Shown: piece by piece, positions 1-6,041 of the stretch
How the letters are laid out: each line of letters begins with the position of its first letter
How positions within the stretch are numbered: the first letter of the stretch is position 1
Assembly (NCBI GenBank): GCA_028293365.1
Contig: JAQGOX010000264.1
Coordinates: 1-11,735 of the forward strand
DNA from: Verrucomicrobiales bacterium
Lineage (GTDB): Bacteria > Verrucomicrobiota > Verrucomicrobiia > Limisphaerales > SXQI01
Direction of reading: 5' to 3'
Length of the DNA stretch: 11,735 nucleotides
Notes under the pieces: model-generated
What the model was told of the DNA's origin: nothing
The model's database searches: none
The model's input: only the letters and a program-made list of their open reading frames with translations
Program-made: the position numbers and the translations under genes

Positions 1-111
1 CTGACAAACGACAAAGTCTTGCGCCAAAAGACTCGCTGGGTTGCCGGGGCAATTATGTAACACATTGCAATGAATTCGTGACTGAAGTCGAAGATTTTCC
101 TATTCTTAGGG

Positions 112-303
112 ATGCAGCTTGAAGACCTGAAATTTCGGCACGCGTTAAAAATGGGAAAGCGCGGCATCAAGGAGGGTTTCATCGAAAAGCTGCCCAGTCT
201 AAAGTACATCTTTCGACGCGACATCGGCGACCGTGCCGCTCTCGAGCGCAATTTCCGCGAGAAATTCGAAGATGTTATCGACCCATCCAACGCTACACCA
301 TGA
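112..303 (+). pseudogene. Fragment resembling the N-terminus of type I restriction HsdR
   Basis: This 63-codon reading frame contains the stretches FIEKLPSLKY and DRAALERNFREKFE. They closely recall the start of type I restriction endonuclease R subunits, where a similar block is followed by LNRV and more than 900 further residues. Here the resemblance stops at about base 268 and the frame ends in a short unrelated tail (VIDPSNATP). The frame is open upstream to base 82, where a TGA precedes it, so the start is uncertain; ATG 112 has no clear ribosome binding site and ATG 151 is also possible. No motor domain, no HsdM and no HsdS are present. I read it as a deletion remnant rather than a working gene. 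The match is from memory of the family, so a chance small protein remains possible. Confidence 0.4.
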
Positions 304-317
304 ACTCCCGAGGCGAA

Positions 318-843
318 ATGGAGCGTGGCAAAAAGGTCATCGTCATCGCCGGGCCGAATGGTGCCGGAAAGACGACCTTCGCGCGTTCTTTTCTGCCCAG
401 AGAGGCCAAGTGCCCCCGGTTCATCAACGCTGACTTGATTGCGGCAGGTCTTTCGCCGTTTGCGCCTGAAGCAGCGGCCATCAAGGCTGGCCGCCTGATG
501 CTGGAGGAAATCAAAGCGTCCGCGCGCCGAAGCGAAAGTTTCGCGTTCGAGGCCACCCTTTCGGGATTAGGCTATCTGGCGCACATCCGGCGATGGCGCG
601 CATCCGGGTATCATGTCAGCCTCTTTTTCCTCTCGCTGCCGGATCCGGAAGTCGCAATTGCGCGCGTCGCTGAACGGGTTAGGCACGGGGGCCATAACGT
701 CTCTGAAAAGGTGATTCGGCCGACGGTTTGCCGCCGGGTTGCGCAATTTCGAGCACGCTTACAAGCCCGCGGTGAATGCCTGGGCAAAATATGATAACGT
801 CGGACCAGGCCCGGTTCTGCTGGAATGGGGAGAAACCAAATGA
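318..843 (+). pseudogene. Zeta-toxin family P-loop kinase, frameshifted
   Basis: The N-terminal part is a clear zeta-toxin-like ATPase: a beta strand KKVIVIAG leads into the Walker A motif GPNGAGKT (residues 12-19), then NADLIAAGLSP (38-48) with the conserved Asp, FAFEATLSG (76-84) and the Arg-rich RVAERVRHGGHNV. Known zeta toxins phosphorylate UDP-N-acetylglucosamine or related sugars; the substrate here is not shown. After VIR the frame becomes nonsense and stops at 792-794. Removing one C at 720/721 restores a typical C-terminus (RRRFAAGLRNFEHAYKP, later VLLEWGE) ending at TGA 841-843, about 174 residues. ATG 318 is preferred because GAGG lies 4 bases upstream; ATG 300 is also in frame. 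The gene is broken as sequenced. A single-base sequencing error is a real alternative, since the restored end overlaps the next start. Confidence 0.8.
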
Positions 844-1043
844 AAATGAAAGATATTGCTGAAGCCAAGGATCCCGATCTGCGGGCTTCCCTTGGTGCTA
901 TGCTGCGAGCCGCCGAGTTCGCGCGCAAAACCGCCATTCAAACCGGCACCGATCTGATCATCATGAAAGAGGGCAAGCTGACTCGCATTTCCGCAAAGGA
1001 GCTGCGCGCAGCGGCGGCGACTGGTGGAGTGGGGCAACCATGA
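840..1043 (+). CDS. Small putative antitoxin-like partner of zeta-type kinase
   Basis: This is a 67-residue protein starting at ATG 840, which overlaps the restored zeta stop (ATGA). GGGGAG at 827-832 stands 7 bases upstream and supports this start over the in-frame ATG at 825. The first 35 residues are likely helical (DPDLRASLGAMLRAAEFA), followed by a short beta-like stretch DLIIMKEGKLTRISAKEL. Small proteins of this look commonly sit beside zeta-family kinase genes in Gram-negative bacteria and are presumed antitoxins; that role is inferred from position. The order is toxin then small protein, unlike the classical epsilon-zeta operon where the antitoxin comes first. The gene itself appears intact although its partner is frameshifted, so it may persist as an orphan. 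Confidence 0.7.
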   Translation: MKMKDIAEAKDPDLRASLGAMLRAAEFARKTAIQTGTDLIIMKEGKLTRISAKELRAAAATGGVGQP

Positions 1044-1234
1044 CCCTCTGTTTCGATACCTCGAACCTGCGGTTTCTGCGGCTGTTTTATCATACTTTTC
1101 CGAATCGTGACGCACTGCGCCATACGTGGGTTTCGCTGGACGAAGCCACTGCACTTGTCCAGCCCGCTGCGTCAAACGAAAACAACTCGAACAAACCCTA
1201 CCGTAATGTGGTAGGATGGGTCACCGCGAAATAG
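1040..1234 (+). CDS. Unrecognised short ORF, doubtful
   Basis: A 64-codon frame begins at an ATG that overlaps the stop of the small antitoxin-like gene (ATGA), the same arrangement as the previous pair, which is the only argument in its favour. The product has no recognisable domain, no signal peptide and a mixed composition (NENNSNKPYRNVVGWVTAK at the end). The codon pattern is not convincing and other frames of the same stretch are about equally open for part of its length. It may simply be decayed sequence between the toxin module and the sigma factor fragment. No function is proposed. Confidence 0.2.
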   Translation: MTLCFDTSNLRFLRLFYHTFPNRDALRHTWVSLDEATALVQPAASNENNSNKPYRNVVGWVTAK

Positions 1235-1274
1235 TCGGACACCATTACCCGCAGCGCAATCGGTCGGTGAGAAC

Positions 1275-1475
1275 GTGAGCGAAGCGACTCAATTATTAAG
1301 CGCCGTTGAGAAAGACAGCCCCAGGGCTGCTGAAGAACTGCTCGACCTCGTTTACGAAGAATTGCGTCGGCTGGCCGCGTTCAAAATGGCTCAGGAAGTT
1401 CCCGGCCATACACTCCAGCCCACCGCACTGGAACTTTTCCCGCGGCTCGCTTTTCAACGAATCCAAAACAGATAA
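1275..1475 (+). pseudogene. N-terminal fragment of an ECF RNA polymerase sigma factor
   Basis: From GTG 1275 the first 51 residues match region 2 of the ECF sigma subfamily that is amplified in Verrucomicrobia, Planctomycetes and Acidobacteria (TIGR02999 type): SEATQLLSAVEK, then AAEELLDLVYEELRRLAA, KMAQEVPGHTLQPTAL. In intact members TLQPTAL is followed by VHEAWLRL, an RAHFF block and a C-terminal helix-turn-helix, about 185 residues in all. Here the similarity ends abruptly after TAL (about base 1429) and 15 unrelated residues follow before the stop. The DNA-binding region 4 is missing, so it cannot act as a sigma factor. It ends 3 bases before the SDR start, so a deletion probably joined the sigma gene to the leader of the SDR gene. 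A paralogous, longer remnant lies at 3454-4017. Confidence 0.8.
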
Positions 1476-1478
1476 CCT

Positions 1479-2267
1479 ATGAACCTAAAACTAACTGATA
1501 AGACAGCTCTCGTATCGGGATCCACCAAAGGAATCGGATTTGCCATCGCCACCGGACTCGCCCGCGAAGGCGCACGAGTCATCGTGAACGGTCGTTCGGA
1601 AAAAGCGGTTGCGGAGGCGAAGAAGCAAATCGATCAGACCGTGCGGGACGCCAGGGTTGAAAGCTTCGCGGGCGATCTCTCCACGGCGGCGGCGGCCGAA
1701 ACGCTGCTCCAGCGGTTCCCGCTTGTGGACATTGTCGTGAACAATCTCGGCATTTTCGAGCCAAAGCCGTTTGGGGATATTTCCGATGAGGATTGGCGGC
1801 GATTCTTCGAGGTTAATGTTCTCAGCGGCGTGCGCTTGAGTCGTGGCTATCTTCCCGGCATGAAGCAGCGGAACTGGGGGCGCATCGTTTTCATCAGCAG
1901 CGAGAGCGCGATCAATACTCCCGTCGAAATGATCCATTACGGCATGACGAAGACCGCGCAACTTGCCGTCTCGCGGGGTCTGGCCCAATTGTGTGCCGGC
2001 ACAGGCGTCACGGTGAATGCGGTGTTGCCCGGTCCAACCCATTCCGCCGGTGTGGAGGAATTTGCGGCTCAGCTTAGCGGTGGCAAGCCGTTTGCGGAAT
2101 TTGAAGCGGAATTTTTCAAGAGCATCCGTCCGTCTTCACTCTTGAAGCGGTTCGCTACGACCGAAGAGGTGGCCAATCTGGTGACTTACGTGTGCAGCCC
2201 GCTCTCCGCCGCAACCAACGGCGCCGCCCTCCGGGTGGACGGAGGAGTGGTTCAAACTTGCTTCTGA
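1479..2267 (+). CDS. SDR family NAD(P)-dependent oxidoreductase
   Basis: A 262-residue classical short-chain dehydrogenase/reductase. The Rossmann-fold cofactor motif SGSTKGIG covers residues 13-20, and NGRS at 37-40 suggests NADP(H) preference (inference). NNLG at 88-91 is the NNAG motif with Leu for Ala. The structural Asn is N113, the catalytic Ser is S140 or S141 (FISSES), and the catalytic pair is Y154 and K158 (HYGMTK). The PG motif is at 184-185 and a DGG near the C-terminus closes the fold. Length is normal for the family and the frame is intact. Substrate cannot be told from sequence. It starts 3 bases after the truncated sigma frame with no good Shine-Dalgarno, which is common in this group of bacteria. 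The downstream gap of 183 bases separates it from the FMN reductase gene. Confidence 0.92.
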   Translation: MNLKLTDKTALVSGSTKGIGFAIATGLAREGARVIVNGRSEKAVAEAKKQIDQTVRDARVESFAGDLSTAAAAETLLQRFPLVDIVVNNLGIFEPKPFGDISDEDWRRFFEVNVLSGVRLSRGYLPGMKQRNWGRIVFISSESAINTPVEMIHYGMTKTAQLAVSRGLAQLCAGTGVTVNAVLPGPTHSAGVEEFAAQLSGGKPFAEFEAEFFKSIRPSSLLKRFATTEEVANLVTYVCSPLSAATNGAALRVDGGVVQTCF

Positions 2268-2322
2268 TGCCGACGGCAACGCCTGCTGCTTCGGCGGCGG
2301 GATAGACAGTAACTATTCATTG

Positions 2323-2351
2323 TTGGCCTTTTCACCTGAAATTCTCATTAT
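2323..2351 (+). promoter_or_regulatory. Weak sigma-70-like promoter candidate before FMN reductase
   Basis: In the 183-base gap before the FMN reductase gene, TTGGCC (2323-2328) and CATTAT (2346-2351) are separated by 17 bases and each matches 4 of 6 positions of the sigma-70 consensus. The following stretch is AT-rich compared with the neighbouring coding DNA. Nothing else in the gap looks like a control site. A match this weak occurs often by chance. Confidence 0.18.
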
Positions 2352-2450
2352 CTCATTATTGGGCAGATCCAAATCGAGGAGGTAAGGTATTAACCGAATC
2401 GGCAAACATGTCCGAGAAGTCAAACAGACGCTGAAGAGAAAGATAAGATT

Positions 2451-3014
2451 ATGACAACACTTAAAATCGCCATCATCATCGGAAGCACACGCCCGGGCCG
2501 CAACGGCGAGGCCGTGGCAAAGTGGGTTTACGAAATCGCAAAAAAACGGACCGACGCCCAGTTCGAGCTCGTGGACATCAAAGACTTCAATTTGCCGCTC
2601 CTCGACGAGCCGGTGCCGCCCTCGATGGGGCAATACAGCAAGCCTCACACAAAAACATGGGCGGCCAAAATCGGCTCCTTCGACGGCTATGTCTTCGTCG
2701 CCCCCGAGTACAATCATGGCATCTCCGGCGCGCTCAAGAACGCGATCGATTTTCTGTTTGCCGAGTGGAACAACAAGGCGGCTGGCTTCGTCAGCTATGG
2801 CAGCGCCGGAGGTGCTCGGGCTGTCGAGCAGTTGCGTTTGGTGCTGGCTGAGGTGCAAATTGCCACCGTGCGAAACCAGGTCTTGCTCTCCCTCTTTACT
2901 GATTTTGAAAACTTCAGCGTCTTCAAACCGGATTCCCGGCATGAGAAATCTGTCAACGCCGTGTTCGATCAGGTGATCGCGTGGGGTGGCGCGTTGAAGC
3001 CGCTGCGGAAGTAA
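2451..3014 (+). CDS. NADPH-dependent FMN reductase (flavodoxin-like fold)
   Basis: A 187-residue protein of the NADPH-dependent FMN reductase family, which includes quinone, chromate and azo reductases using bound FMN. The phosphate-binding loop GSTRPGRNG is at residues 11-19 after a hydrophobic strand, and the diagnostic PEYNHG motif is at 85-90, followed by SGALKNAIDFL. SYGSAGGARA (115-124) is the third flavin-contacting loop. Length is normal and no lesion is seen. ATG 2451 is preceded by GAGAAAG, a weak ribosome binding site. It is flanked by an SDR gene upstream and by the kinase tail and sigma remnants downstream. A role in reducing quinones or other electrophiles fits the other redox genes nearby but is inferred. 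Confidence 0.93.
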   Translation: MTTLKIAIIIGSTRPGRNGEAVAKWVYEIAKKRTDAQFELVDIKDFNLPLLDEPVPPSMGQYSKPHTKTWAAKIGSFDGYVFVAPEYNHGISGALKNAIDFLFAEWNNKAAGFVSYGSAGGARAVEQLRLVLAEVQIATVRNQVLLSLFTDFENFSVFKPDSRHEKSVNAVFDQVIAWGGALKPLRK

Positions 3015-3105
3015 CAAAGGTGAACGCATGGTCGACCACGTTTTCATAGCCCCTTCATCGAGACCGGTGATACCGAGTGGTGCATCGAATCGAAACCGCT
3101 CCGAA

Positions 3106-3126
3106 ATGGAGTGAATCAAACTCCAT
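3106..3126. repeat. Short perfect inverted repeat
   Basis: ATGGAGT and ACTCCAT form a perfect 7-bp inverted repeat with a 7-base spacer, ending 3 bases before the GTG of the kinase-tail frame. It could be a small hairpin or operator, or it may mark the rearrangement point where the kinase fragment begins. It has no T-run, so it is not a terminator. Confidence 0.4.
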
Positions 3127-3129
3127 GCG

Positions 3130-3453
3130 GTGGGGAGGGATTGGTATCGTCTGGGCCGTTTTTCTGAAACTATCCTCCTGGGGCAGAAAGCGCTTGAACA
3201 TCCATCTCCACCTGTTCACGCGGAGGCCTATCTGTTGATGGCAATGGCCCAGAAAAAATTAGGTAATGACAGCGAGGCTGGAAGGGCCTTGACAAATGCG
3301 GTCAACACGATCAAAGGCCATTTCTCTGGGTGGGACACTGAAATGGATCTAGGGATCGAGTGGGAGGATTGGACGATTCTGCACGCTTTGCTGAAGGAAG
3401 CCAAAGAGTTGCTGGAACCTCAGTCAATTCCAATCTCAGCACACGCACAATAG
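3130..3453 (+). pseudogene. TPR tail of a sigma-linked Ser/Thr protein kinase, remnant
   Basis: A 107-residue frame from GTG 3130 reads like the last part of the TPR-bearing Ser/Thr kinases that accompany ECF sigma genes in Verrucomicrobia and Planctomycetes. WYRLGRFSETILLGQKAL (5-22) and AEAYLLMAMAQKKLG (31-45) are helix pairs of TPR type, and WEDWTILHALLKEAKELLE (79-97) resembles the usual final segment. No kinase catalytic motifs (HRD, DFG) occur upstream, where the frame is closed by a TGA at 3112. The product would lack catalysis and a membrane anchor. It abuts the next sigma gene with no gap (stop at 3453, ATG at 3454). The assignment comes from the family's general appearance; an independent small TPR protein is possible. 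Confidence 0.5.
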
Positions 3454-4017
3454 ATGAGTGATGCGACTTTACTCCTGGCGCAAATCGAGAGCGGCGATTC
3501 CACTGCCGCTGCACAATTGCTCGCGCTGCTGTACGACGAATTGAGGAAACTTGCGACAAACAAAAATGGCCCGCGAAGCCCCGGGCCACACTTTACAACC
3601 GACCGCGCTCGTTCATGAAGCATGGCTTCGGCTTACGGATGGGGTGGATAGGAAGTTCGAAAATCGAGCCCACTTTTTTCCGCTGCGGCTGAGGCGATGC
3701 GTCGCATCATGATCGAACGTGCCCGTCGAAAGGGGAGACAAAGACACGGTGGAGATGCTCAAAGGGTCGAGTTTGAACATGTCATCCTGGCCACACCGGA
3801 GCCCGATGACCAAATGCTTGCTCTCCATGAGGCTCTTGACAAATTGGCGCTGAAATTCCCAAGGCAGGCTGGGGTTGTAAAATTGCGATACTTTGGCGGC
3901 TTAACCAATGAAGAGGCAGCAGAGATACTCGGCATTTCCCTGGCAACCATAAAAAACGATTGGACGTTTGCGCGGACCTGGCTTTTTCAGGAAATCAAAG
4001 CTTCCTCTCGTTCCTGA
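3454..4017 (+). pseudogene. ECF RNA polymerase sigma factor with two frameshifts
   Basis: Joined across frames, this is a complete ECF sigma factor of the same subfamily as the 1275 fragment. The frame from ATG 3454 gives SDATLLLAQIESGDS and LLYDELRKLATNK; an extra A in the A5 run near 3571-3575 moves the frame to KMAREAPGHTLQPTAL, VHEAWLRL and ENRAHFF. A second lesion in TTTTTTCC (3674-3681, two surplus bases) moves it back to AAAEAMRRIMIERARRK and a full region 4, VKLRYFGGLTNEEAAEILGI, with the helix-turn-helix and the family ending TFARTWLFQE. The net change is +3, and the corrected length of about 186 residues is typical. As sequenced it is inactive. Because both lesions are in homopolymers, sequencing or assembly error is a serious alternative. 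It lies 133 bases upstream of the nitroreductase. Confidence 0.85.
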
Positions 4018-4150
4018 TGGTTTTGTGGGCGGCTCAGGCCTGCATCGAGAGTTGCGTTTCATTCCCGTCAAACTTTTTTCATTTTCGTTAGCCTTTTCTC
4101 TTGGAAACGGCGCCTTGGTTAACGGTGAGCAATACAGAACCAACCAGAAT

Positions 4151-4804
4151 ATGAAGACGACGATTGGGCCTTTACAACTTCTAGGGCAGCTTAAGTGGCG
4201 TTACGCGGTCAAGGAGTTTGATCCCTCTCGTAAAATCAGCCCGGATCTGTGGGCGGTTCTCGAAGATGTCCTGGTTCTCACTCCTTCCAGCGGGGGACTG
4301 CAGCCATGGGCGTTCGTTGTCGTGGACAATCCCGTTCTCCGGGAAAAACTCGTCGGCGCATCTTATGGCCAGACAAAGGTGAAGGACGCATCCCATCTCG
4401 TTGTTTTTACCGCGAAGCAAAACTTTAATGAAATGGATGTCGACGCGCACATAAACAGAGTGGCACAGATTCAGGGGAAAACGGTCGGGTCCCTCGCTCC
4501 CCTTCGCTCTATGCTGGTCGGCAGCCTCGTTAAGGCGATGGATCGGGCGACAATAAACGCGTGGGCAGGACGACAAGTCGCAATCGCTCTCGGAAATCTC
4601 TTAACCAGCGCTGCGCTACTCGGAATTGATGCCTGTCCGATGGAAGGATTTGTCCCGGCTGAATACGATGCCATTCTGCATTTGAGCGAAAAGCGATTAG
4701 CTGCCGTCGCGCTTTGCACACTTGGTTACCGCGCAGAAACCGACGCATACGCATCCATTCCAAAAGTTCGATTCAGTAAAGAAACCGTTGTTTTTCACGT
4801 CTAA
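4151..4804 (+). CDS. Nitroreductase family NAD(P)H-dependent oxidoreductase (NfsB-like)
   Basis: A 217-residue FMN-dependent nitroreductase-like protein. RYAVKEFD (17-24) carries the basic residues that hold the FMN phosphate, PSSGGLQPW (45-53) is the second flavin loop, and GIDACPMEGF (158-167) with LGYR (191-194) are typical of the NfsB/dihydropteridine reductase branch. Such enzymes reduce nitroaromatics, quinones or flavins in the cytoplasm. The frame is open further upstream to 3968, but that extension runs into the sigma factor remnant and shows no family similarity, so ATG 4151 is chosen. It is intact and followed after 48 bases by the isochorismatase-like gene, with which it is probably transcribed. 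Confidence 0.93.
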   Translation: MKTTIGPLQLLGQLKWRYAVKEFDPSRKISPDLWAVLEDVLVLTPSSGGLQPWAFVVVDNPVLREKLVGASYGQTKVKDASHLVVFTAKQNFNEMDVDAHINRVAQIQGKTVGSLAPLRSMLVGSLVKAMDRATINAWAGRQVAIALGNLLTSAALLGIDACPMEGFVPAEYDAILHLSEKRLAAVALCTLGYRAETDAYASIPKVRFSKETVVFHV

Positions 4805-4852
4805 TAAAAACATTCACAACTTCAATCAACCCGTTACAGAAAGAATCAAATT

Positions 4853-5506
4853 ATGAACTCTACAAATACCAAAGCTGGTCTGGATGCCCTGCTTACTGCC
4901 AAAAACTGCGCCTTGATCCTGATCGATCATCAGCCGTTTCAATTCGCGGGTCTTCGTAGTCATGACACGCAGACGATCCTCAATAATGTGGTGGCTTTGG
5001 CAAAATCTGCCAGGGTCTTCGACGTCCCGACACTATTGACGACGGTCCTGGAAAAGCAGGGCGGCTATCTCCCTAAAGTTCTTCAGGACGTATTTCCAGA
5101 ACAGAAACCGATCGACCGGACTTTCATCAACACCTGGGAGGATTCGCGGGTTGTTGATTGGGTTAAAAAGACGGGTAGGAAGAAAATTGTCATTGCTGCG
5201 CTGTGGACTGAAATATGCCTGACGATGCCGGCCATTCAAGCGCTGGGCGAGGGCTATGAGGTTTATATTGTAACGGACGCTTCGGGTGGGGTGAGCCTCG
5301 AAGCCCACGAAGTGGCGATACACCGAATGATTCAAGCCGGCGCTATCCCAATCACTTGGATGGTTTTCGGATCAGAGATTCAGCGCGATTGGGCTCGAAC
5401 CGATACTGCGCCCGCGCTGGCACAAATCCTCGTCGAGCACGGCGGCGTAGTCGGAACCACGTTTGTTTGGGAGCAGCAATTACTCGCAACGGCGGCGAAA
5501 CACTGA
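4853..5506 (+). CDS. Isochorismatase-like cysteine hydrolase (YcaC-like)
   Basis: A 217-residue alpha/beta hydrolase of the isochorismatase-like family. ALILIDHQPFQF (20-31) carries the conserved Asp (D25), and AALWTEICL (115-123) holds the nucleophilic Cys (C122) after the family's typical turn. TDASGG (141-146) and the EVAIHRMIQAGA segment (153-164) match the YcaC-type branch, which acts on small amides or esters; YcaC itself has no settled substrate. I could not place the usual catalytic Lys with confidence (the expected region reads RTFINTWED). ATG 4853 follows an AT-rich leader. Ten bases separate it from the next start, so co-transcription with the SnoaL-like gene is likely. Confidence 0.92.
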   Translation: MNSTNTKAGLDALLTAKNCALILIDHQPFQFAGLRSHDTQTILNNVVALAKSARVFDVPTLLTTVLEKQGGYLPKVLQDVFPEQKPIDRTFINTWEDSRVVDWVKKTGRKKIVIAALWTEICLTMPAIQALGEGYEVYIVTDASGGVSLEAHEVAIHRMIQAGAIPITWMVFGSEIQRDWARTDTAPALAQILVEHGGVVGTTFVWEQQLLATAAKH

Positions 5507-5516
5507 AACCAGCAAA

Positions 5517-6020
5517 GTGAAATGCGCCTCAGCATTCCTTCTGTGCATTGCTCTGTGCTCGTGCGCAACCGCACAAAAGACAGAGACCCACGAAGATAAC
5601 TTCAAACAGATGATGAACAACCAAAAGCAAATCGTCACCCGCTGGTATACTGCATTCGAGAAGAATGATCCTGCAATCCTCGATGAGGTGCTGGCCAGGG
5701 ACTGGAGGGACATTCCGCCCGCGCCGGCCCAGCCGCCGGGAGCGGAAGGCGCGAAACAGATTCTCGTTGAACTTTGGACGACCTTCCCGGACCTGAGCAT
5801 CAAGATCGAAGATATTCTCCAGGATGGTAACAAGGTCGTCGTTCGCTCCGTGATCTCCGGTACGCAGAAAGGCCCCTTCTTGGGGTATCGGGCGAAAAAC
5901 CGGAGAATGACAATCCAGGCGGTGGATATTCACGAGGTCAAAGACGGTAAAATTGCCCAAACGTGGCACACCGAGGATTGGATGACCGGATTGCATCAAA
6001 TGGGAATTCTAGGCAAGTAA
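5517..6020 (+). CDS. Exported SnoaL-like (ester cyclase type) protein
   Basis: From GTG 5517 this gives 167 residues. The first 20 form a short signal sequence (FLLCIALCSC core) with LCSC at 13-16, a near-lipobox, so it may be a lipoprotein or be cut after ATA. The mature part is a SnoaL/NTF2-like cone fold: a long helix (NQKQIVTRWYTAFEKND), then WTTFPDLSIKIEDILQDG (87-104), VVVRSVISGTQKGPFLG, and a final VDIHEVKDGKIAQTWHTEDW (136-155) whose His and Asp residues line the pocket in relatives. The frame is open upstream to 5463 but that overlaps the hydrolase gene, and the signal peptide argues for 5517. SnoaL-like proteins are usually cytoplasmic, so export is notable. Substrate unknown. Confidence 0.85.
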   Translation: MKCASAFLLCIALCSCATAQKTETHEDNFKQMMNNQKQIVTRWYTAFEKNDPAILDEVLARDWRDIPPAPAQPPGAEGAKQILVELWTTFPDLSIKIEDILQDGNKVVVRSVISGTQKGPFLGYRAKNRRMTIQAVDIHEVKDGKIAQTWHTEDWMTGLHQMGILGK

Positions 6021-6041
6021 CATTTGGCGAAAGCAATTACC

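Noticed and set aside
62..71. Perfect 10-bp palindrome CATTGCAATG
   Set aside because: Isolated and short; no promoter or second copy nearby to give it meaning.
1491..2042. 183-codon minus-strand frame opposite the first SDR
   Set aside because: No recognisable motifs, while the + strand carries every SDR signature.
2268..2310. GC-rich stretch after the first SDR as a terminator
   Set aside because: Only a weak GCCG/CGGC pairing and no T-run.
2313..3119. 268-codon minus-strand frame opposite the FMN reductase gene
   Set aside because: It lies over a gene with clear family motifs and its own product shows none; it is an antisense shadow.
3968..4150. Upstream extension of the nitroreductase frame
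   Set aside because: It overlaps the sigma factor C-terminus in another frame and has no similarity to nitroreductases.
5529..5999. 156-codon minus-strand frame opposite the SnoaL-like gene
   Set aside because: Shadow of a gene with a recognisable fold and signal peptide.
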